From Methylacidiphilum infernorum V4 (GTDB taxonomy: Bacteria; Verrucomicrobiota; Verrucomicrobiia; Methylacidiphilales; Methylacidiphilaceae): 64,000 nucleotides of DNA. The stretch spans positions 1,984,001 through 2,048,000 of the forward strand of contig NC_010794.1 of assembly GCF_000019665.1 (NCBI RefSeq), read 5' to 3'. A model generated the notes under the pieces. It had not been told where the DNA came from, ran no database searches, and worked only from the letters and a program-made list of their open reading frames with translations. The position numbers were made by a program, and so were the translations under genes. Positions 58,761 to 64,000 of the stretch are shown here, piece after piece; position 1 is the stretch's first letter; every line of letters begins with the position of its first letter.

Positions 58761-61526
58761 ATGTTCTTCCGGAAAGAAAAATGGCCTTCTTTCTCTCTTT
58801 TCCCCTTGGCCTTGTTCTTTTTTTCCCCTTTTGTCCTCCTCGCCCAGCTTTCAAGCGAACCTTCGGTTCCGGCAACCCAGCAACAACCCCAAGCAGAACA
58901 ACCCAAGGCGACAGAATCCTCCCCATCCCAGGAACAAGAAGAGACCCAAGCCCCACAACTACCCTCCGCTCCCCCTTCTCCAGAACAAGCCCCAACCGGA
59001 CAAGCTCAGCCTGAAGTGCCTTCTTCTCCTCCTTCTCCTCCTGCTGCAATCACTCCTCCTGGACCTTCAGCCCAGCTTCCCCCTAATATCCCTGTCCTTT
59101 TGCCCATCCATGTCACCGCACAAGAAGAGTTGCCCGAGGAAGAAAACGTCGTGGAAACCAACATGGAAACGAATGTTCTTGGGACACCCATGAAGGTGAT
59201 CGACATCCCCAGGACGGTCCAGGTCGTAACCCGGCAGGAACTCAACACGATCAACGCCCAAACCGTAAACGACCTTGCCGCCTTCACCCCCGGGGTCAAC
59301 CCTACCCAGATGACGGGAAGCCCCGTGGCCGAACCCCTTATTCGCGGGCTGCCCGGGACAGTCTACCGTAACGGGATGCTCGTCGGATTCAGTCAATCAG
59401 CGCAATGGGGACCGCTCATGAACATGATGGCTTACGACAACTTGGACGTGGTAACCGGACCCGTAAGCATCGTCTACGGCCCCCAGGAGCTTGCCGGCGG
59501 CTTCGCCAACGAGGTCACCAAGCAACCTTACTTCGACAAGTTCCGCGGCAACGCCAGTTACACCCTGGGCATGTACGACACCAACTTCTGGAACATCGAC
59601 ATCGGGGGACCGATCCTCAAGGATAAGCTTGCTTACCGCTTCGACTACTTCGGCCAGGATGGCTACGCCCCCTATAACTACTACGATGGAGCTTATCTCC
59701 AAAGACAATGTTTTTATTTAGATCTCGGGGCTAAACCCTACGAAAACCTCTCTATCGATTTCAACACCGAGCTGGACATTAACCATTTCAACACCGTTGC
59801 AGGGCTCAACCGGCCCACTTCGGCCTTGATCAATGATGGGCTATACCAAACAGGAACTTGGGTCGGCTGGTACGGACCTCCCGGGGTTTTTCACCCCGGC
59901 ATCGGCACTGCACCCCCCGGGGCCGGTTATGCCGTCAGTTGGGGACCACTTGTTCCCATCAGCCCTAGGACCAATCTCTTCGCCAACCCCGAAAATTCTA
60001 CAAATCAAGCCTATTATGTAGCCCAAGCGATCGAAACCTTAAAAGTCAACGATTCTCTGACAGTTGTTAACAATTCCCTTTTTGAATATTTTAGTACTTT
60101 TATCGATCAGGCTATTCCTTCGACTTTCTGGGCTATTCTTCCCAACGGGTATGATTTTGACGATCGGCTCGAATTTCGTGCCAGTTTTGACCTCTATCCC
60201 CAAGGGAAAAACTCCGGGGAGCAAAACCCGTTGGCCGGCAACAACTCGGTTGAGCCCCACGGCCTTGAGTTTCACAACCTGATCGATGGAGGGGTAGAGT
60301 TTCGCTACTTTTCCGACACCGAATATTCGGGGGTATGGCATAGCCCTATAAACATTTGGAACTTAACCCAACCTCTAGGTTACAACGCTTTCTCTCCCCT
60401 CGTCTCTTTTGCCCAAGCCACTTCCCCCCTTTTCGCCAACCCTTATCTCACCGATATCCCCGTCCCGGGCTACCCGGGAGCTTTCTTCAACGTCTTCAAC
60501 TACCTCTCCACCGCCGATACCTTCTACGAGCTTTCTCCCTTTTACCAACACCAGGTCAATTTTACAGACAAATGGAGCCTCATGGTCGCCGCTAGAATGA
60601 ATAGCTACTTCGTCCAAGCTTCCCCTCCCCAAGGCACCCCAGCCATCCTGTCAGCGGTTGCTCCCTCCTTCGGCCTGCCCCCTTACACCTCCACCTCCAT
60701 GAACATCGTCCAGCCCGAAGTCACCATCAGCCCAAGCTACAAACCTTTCCCCTGGATGAACACCTACTTTACTTTCTTCTACGGGCAGACCACCCTCCTT
60801 TCCCAGTTCGGCAGCTTCGCCCCCGAGTTCCCTTCCGCCTACTACCACCAAAACAACTTCCTCTACGAAGTCGGCACAAAGTTTAACCTGCTCCACGACA
60901 AGCTCTTCCTGGGCCTGTCCGGTTACTACCAGACAGGGTTTATCCCCGCCCAGGTCATACCCGGGGGCCCCGTAGCCACCACCGCGGTGGCTATAAAAGG
61001 AGCCCAGCTCATGGGCAACTACCAACCCAACAAAAACTTCTGGCTTAACTTCGGCTACGCCTTCATCGTCGGCCAGGAACTCTGGCAGGGTTTGCCCATC
61101 GGCCCCCTGGCCGAACAACCCTACTCCTCGGCGGTTGCCAAGCAGCTTGGTCTGCCCGTCGACCCCCTGGTCAACGAGCCTCCCCTCAACTATCCCTTTA
61201 TCGGTTTTCCCACCAACTACGGCAACCTCATGGCCACCTACAAGTTCGACAGCGGCCTGGGGATATCGTTGTGGGCATTGGCCGAAAGCGGCAACTTCAT
61301 CTTCTATACCTACTCGACGAGAATCCCCTCCTGGTATACCCTCAATGCCCGCATCTTCTACACCTCCAAGAGATGGGAGGCCAGCCTCTACCTTTACAAC
61401 ATCACCGATGAACACTACTGGCTGCCCGGGGCTCCCGGTTTTAGCAATGCCCGCTTCATGAACTACGATTACATCGTGCCCCAACTTCCTTTCTGGATAC
61501 AGGGCACGCTGTCCATTTTCTTTTAA
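58761..61526 (+). CDS. TonB-dependent outer-membrane receptor (siderophore-receptor-like), copy 1
   Basis: 921 residues. A signal peptide (FSLFPLALFFFSPFVLLAQL) leads to a 70-residue Pro/Gln/Ser-rich spacer. The plug domain follows, with VIDIPRTVQVVTRQELNTIN, NDLAAFTPGVNPTQMTGSPV, LIRGLPGTVYRNGML and NLDVVTGPVSIVYGPQELAG, the siderophore-receptor-like plug block. A 22-strand-type barrel ends with an aromatic C-terminus (PFWIQGTLSIFF). It would take up a scarce ligand such as a metal chelate; the substrate is unknown. It follows tonB by 170 bases. The downstream gene copies large parts of it almost exactly. Confidence 0.92.
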   Translation: MFFRKEKWPSFSLFPLALFFFSPFVLLAQLSSEPSVPATQQQPQAEQPKATESSPSQEQEETQAPQLPSAPPSPEQAPTGQAQPEVPSSPPSPPAAITPPGPSAQLPPNIPVLLPIHVTAQEELPEEENVVETNMETNVLGTPMKVIDIPRTVQVVTRQELNTINAQTVNDLAAFTPGVNPTQMTGSPVAEPLIRGLPGTVYRNGMLVGFSQSAQWGPLMNMMAYDNLDVVTGPVSIVYGPQELAGGFANEVTKQPYFDKFRGNASYTLGMYDTNFWNIDIGGPILKDKLAYRFDYFGQDGYAPYNYYDGAYLQRQCFYLDLGAKPYENLSIDFNTELDINHFNTVAGLNRPTSALINDGLYQTGTWVGWYGPPGVFHPGIGTAPPGAGYAVSWGPLVPISPRTNLFANPENSTNQAYYVAQAIETLKVNDSLTVVNNSLFEYFSTFIDQAIPSTFWAILPNGYDFDDRLEFRASFDLYPQGKNSGEQNPLAGNNSVEPHGLEFHNLIDGGVEFRYFSDTEYSGVWHSPINIWNLTQPLGYNAFSPLVSFAQATSPLFANPYLTDIPVPGYPGAFFNVFNYLSTADTFYELSPFYQHQVNFTDKWSLMVAARMNSYFVQASPPQGTPAILSAVAPSFGLPPYTSTSMNIVQPEVTISPSYKPFPWMNTYFTFFYGQTTLLSQFGSFAPEFPSAYYHQNNFLYEVGTKFNLLHDKLFLGLSGYYQTGFIPAQVIPGGPVATTAVAIKGAQLMGNYQPNKNFWLNFGYAFIVGQELWQGLPIGPLAEQPYSSAVAKQLGLPVDPLVNEPPLNYPFIGFPTNYGNLMATYKFDSGLGISLWALAESGNFIFYTYSTRIPSWYTLNARIFYTSKRWEASLYLYNITDEHYWLPGAPGFSNARFMNYDYIVPQLPFWIQGTLSIFF

Positions 61527-64000
61527 CCAACCAGGCCCGGATCATGAATAATAAAAGTTAAAATGGTTAGCCCCTATAAATCTCTATTTTATCTCCTTCC
61601 CCCTATCTGTTAGTTATGGATTGGGTGACGTTAAGTCCTTTCATCGTGTTTTGCCCGCATAATGGGATAAATGTCCTTTTAAGGTACACTCTATTTTACT
61701 TCATATTTTTTATCCTCGGTTTATCTATGACCGGACTTTATGCCCAACCATTGCCCGATGAACAACAAAATGAAGAAACAACCGCTCCTCCAACCCAAAA
61801 CCCTTCTTCCAATGAATTTTCTCCTTTATCCCAATCACCCGGACCTGCCCTATCCAACCCCTCTTCTGCCGGTTCAACTCCCCCCAATATCCCCCTTCTT
61901 GCTCCCGTGATCGTCACCACCCAGGAAGAACTGCCCGAGGAAGAAAACGTCGTGGAAACCAACATGGAAATGAATGTTCTTGGGACACCCATGAAGGTGA
62001 TCGACATCCCCAGGACGGTCCAGGTCGTAACCCGGCAAGAACTCAACACGATCAACGCCCAAACCGTAAACGACCTTGCCGCCTTCACCCCCGGGGTCGT
62101 TCCCTCTCAACAAACAGGAAGTCCCATGGGTGAACCCATGATCAGGGGTCTTCCTGGAACCGTGTTTCGAAACGGGATGCTCGTCGGTTTTAGTCAGTCC
62201 GGCCAATATGGACCGCTCATGAACATGATGGCTTTTGAGAACTTGGACGTGGTAACCGGACCCGTAAGCATCGTCTACGGCCCCCAGGAGCTTGCCGGCG
62301 GCTTCGCCAACGAGCTCACCAAGCAACCTTACTTCGACAAGTTCCGCGGCAACGCCAGTTACACCCTGGGCATGTACGACACCAACTTCTGGAACATCGA
62401 CATCGGGGGACCGATCCTCAAGGATAAGCTTGCTTACCGCTTCGACTACTTCGGCCAGGATGGCTACGCCCCCTATAACTACTACGATGGAGCTTATCTC
62501 CAAAGACAATGTTTTTATTTAGATCTCGGGGCTAAACCCTACGAAAACCTCTCTATCGATTTCAACACCGAGCTGGACATTAACCATTTCAACACCGTTG
62601 CAGGGCTCAACCGGCCCACTTCGGCCTTGATCAATGATGGGCTGTACCAAACAGGAAGCTGGGTCGGCTGGTACGGACCTCCCGGGGTCTTTCACCCCGG
62701 CATCGGCACTGCACCTCCCGGGGCCGGTTATGCCGTCAGTTGGGGACCACTCGTAACCATCAGCCCTAGGACAAATCTCTTTGCCAACCCTGAAGATGAC
62801 GACCAGCAAGCCTATTATGTTGCCCAACTCATCACCTCCTTAAGGATAAACGATAACCTCAGCCTGGTTAACAACACCCTCTTTGAATATTATTCCGCCC
62901 TTATCGACCAGGCTATTCCCTCGGATTTTTGGGGAATCCTTCCCTCTGGATACAATTTTGATGACCGGCTTGAACTCCGCTTCGTTTTTGATCAACCCAT
63001 AAATGAAAAGGAAGGTTCTCAAGCCGCAAAAGGACAGGATCAACTTCCAGCTTTTTCTTTTCATCACTCGATCGATACCGGAATAGAATTCCGCTACTTT
63101 TCCGACACCGAATATGCAGGGGTGTGGCACCAACCCGTCAATATCTGGAACTTAACCCAACCTCTAGGTTACAACGCTTTCTCTCCCCTCGTCTCTTTTG
63201 CCCAAGCCACTTCCCCCCTTTTCGCCAACCCCTACCTCACCGATATCCCCGTCCCGGGCTACCCGGGAGCTTTCTACAACGTCTTCAACTACCTCTCCAC
63301 CGCCGATACCTTCTACGAGCTTTCTCCCTTTTACCAACACCAGATCGATTTTACAGACAAATGGAGCCTCATGGTCGCCGCTAGAATGAACAGCTACTTC
63401 ATCCAAGCTTCCCCTCCCCAAGGCACCCCGGCCATCCTGTCAGCGGTTGCTCCCTCCTTCGGCCTGCCCCCTTACAGCTCCACCTCCATGAACATCGTCC
63501 AGCCCGAAGTCACCATCAGCCCAAGCTACAAACCTTTCCCCTGGATGAACACCTACTTTACTTTCTTCTACGGGCAGACCACCCTCCTTTCCCAGTTCGG
63601 CAGCTTCGCCCCCGAGTTCCCTTCTGCCTACTACCACCAAAACAACTTCCTCTACGAAGTCGGCACAAAGTTTAACCTGCTCCACGACAAGCTCTTCCTG
63701 GGCCTGTCCGGTTACTACCAGACAGGGTTTATCCCCGCCCAGGTCATACCCGGGGGCCCCGTAGCCACCACCGCGGTGGCTATAAAAGGAGCCCAGCTCA
63801 TGGGCAACTACCAACCCAACAAAAACTTCTGGCTTAACTTCGGCTACGCCTTCATCGTCGGCCAGGAACTCTGGCAGGGTTTGCCCCTTGGACCCCTGGC
63901 TCTCCAACCTTACTCCTCGACGGTTGCCAAGCAGCTTGGTCTGCCCGTCGACCCCCTGGTCAACGAGCCTCCCCTTAACTATCCCTTTATCGGTTTTCCC
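59140..64000 (+). repeat. Tandem duplication of the receptor genes with near-identical blocks
   Basis: 59143-59296 matches 61943-62096. 59410-59870 matches 62210-62670 with few differences, and 60360-61200 matches 63150-63980 likewise. The repeat unit is about 2.8 kb. Between these blocks (roughly 59990-60340 against 62790-63120) the copies differ by length and sequence. The pattern points to recent duplication or gene conversion with a preserved or swapped variable cassette. Confidence 0.85.
61616..64000 (+). CDS. TonB-dependent outer-membrane receptor, copy 2 (runs past the window end)
   Basis: At least 795 residues are visible, in one frame from the ATG at 61616 with no stop before base 64000. 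A signal segment with RYTLFYFIFFILGLSMTGLY ends YAQP, and a short Pro/Ser-rich spacer leads to the plug (MKVIDIPRTVQVVTRQELNT, TPGVVPSQQTGSPMGEPMIR). The plug and much of the barrel are nearly identical to copy 1, in DNA as well as protein. A middle segment (about 62780-63110) is clearly different (RLELRFVFDQPINEKEGSQA). So the two may recognise different ligands. It would use the same TonB. The C-terminus is outside the window. Confidence 0.9.
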   Translation, partial: MDWVTLSPFIVFCPHNGINVLLRYTLFYFIFFILGLSMTGLYAQPLPDEQQNEETTAPPTQNPSSNEFSPLSQSPGPALSNPSSAGSTPPNIPLLAPVIVTTQEELPEEENVVETNMEMNVLGTPMKVIDIPRTVQVVTRQELNTINAQTVNDLAAFTPGVVPSQQTGSPMGEPMIRGLPGTVFRNGMLVGFSQSGQYGPLMNMMAFENLDVVTGPVSIVYGPQELAGGFANELTKQPYFDKFRGNASYTLGMYDTNFWNIDIGGPILKDKLAYRFDYFGQDGYAPYNYYDGAYLQRQCFYLDLGAKPYENLSIDFNTELDINHFNTVAGLNRPTSALINDGLYQTGSWVGWYGPPGVFHPGIGTAPPGAGYAVSWGPLVTISPRTNLFANPEDDDQQAYYVAQLITSLRINDNLSLVNNTLFEYYSALIDQAIPSDFWGILPSGYNFDDRLELRFVFDQPINEKEGSQAAKGQDQLPAFSFHHSIDTGIEFRYFSDTEYAGVWHQPVNIWNLTQPLGYNAFSPLVSFAQATSPLFANPYLTDIPVPGYPGAFYNVFNYLSTADTFYELSPFYQHQIDFTDKWSLMVAARMNSYFIQASPPQGTPAILSAVAPSFGLPPYSSTSMNIVQPEVTISPSYKPFPWMNTYFTFFYGQTTLLSQFGSFAPEFPSAYYHQNNFLYEVGTKFNLLHDKLFLGLSGYYQTGFIPAQVIPGGPVATTAVAIKGAQLMGNYQPNKNFWLNFGYAFIVGQELWQGLPLGPLALQPYSSTVAKQLGLPVDPLVNEPPLNYPFIGFP

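Noticed and set aside
1-64000. tRNA, rRNA, CRISPR array, prophage or transposase genes
   Set aside because: I saw no T-loop/anticodon arrangement of a tRNA, no rRNA, no regularly spaced repeats and no integrase or transposase frame; a tool-based scan could still find a short tRNA I missed.

Overview
The window looks like a chromosomal segment of a verrucomicrobial (PVC-group) bacterium, most likely a Methylacidiphilum-type acidophilic methanotroph. That is inference: it rests on a moderate-GC genome with weak Shine-Dalgarno sites, a double-length UvrA of the kind known from Chlamydiae and relatives, a dnaK-groES-groEL cluster, a DsrE-TusA-SQR sulfide module, and the absence of any methane-oxidation or rRNA marker that would settle it. 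The cell is Gram-negative (LptF/G-type permease, TolC-like lipoproteins, TonB and TonB-dependent receptors, Mpl muropeptide ligase).

Layout: 1-3032 is a minus-strand oligopeptide/dipeptide ABC importer operon (oppB-C-D-F, the last gene cut by the window edge). 3134-4498 is an AsmA-like protein. 4533-6111 is an unusual patch with an unrecognised gene, frameshifted coding remnants and a small membrane protein. 6450-9734 carries nrnA-truB-ribF and a DUF2165 membrane protein. 9754-14816 is a complete tripartite EmrAB/TolC-type efflux system with two good promoters and a repeated leader motif. 14908-17447 has a universal stress protein and a dsrE-tusA-sqr sulfur operon behind a strong promoter with an operator-like palindrome. 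17851-21069 holds a methyltransferase, a GNAT acetyltransferase, phoU and two membrane-anchored small proteins. 21336-26355 is the glycine cleavage system gcvT-gcvH-gcvP. 26440-29186 has a UPF0104 membrane protein, the CCA-adding enzyme and an HU protein. 30086-34057 (minus) is dnaK-groES-groEL. 34164-36912 has mpl, a DICT-like sensor protein and tadA. A GC-rich, highly structured RNA-like segment at 37162-37517 lies directly in front of ygfZ. 38422-43693 (minus) includes a DNA-binding protein, a TPR protein and the haem operon hemX/ccsA-hemA-hemC-cobA/hemD. 43757-48612 has yqeY, an lptF/lptG-type permease, an M24 peptidase and a second outer-membrane efflux lipoprotein. 48793-54315 is the tandem UvrA. 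54364-64000 has a 2-oxo-acid decarboxylase, a two-component system, tonB and two nearly duplicate TonB-dependent receptors, the second running off the window.

How it works together: the final block reads as a regulated outer-membrane uptake unit (sensor kinase and OmpR-type regulator, TonB energiser, paired receptors). The sulfur block reads as a small inducible sulfide-oxidation and sulfur-carrier unit. The haem genes are overlapping or closely spaced and so probably co-transcribed. The most unusual item is the 356-nt multi-hairpin element at 37162-37517. It has stable GNRA-type tetraloops and mutually exclusive helices beside the ygfZ start, and may be a stand-alone mobile-element guide RNA (HEARO/omega-RNA type) or another undescribed RNA. 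No tRNA, rRNA, CRISPR array, complete insertion sequence or prophage was seen. All start choices, folds and promoters were read by eye.
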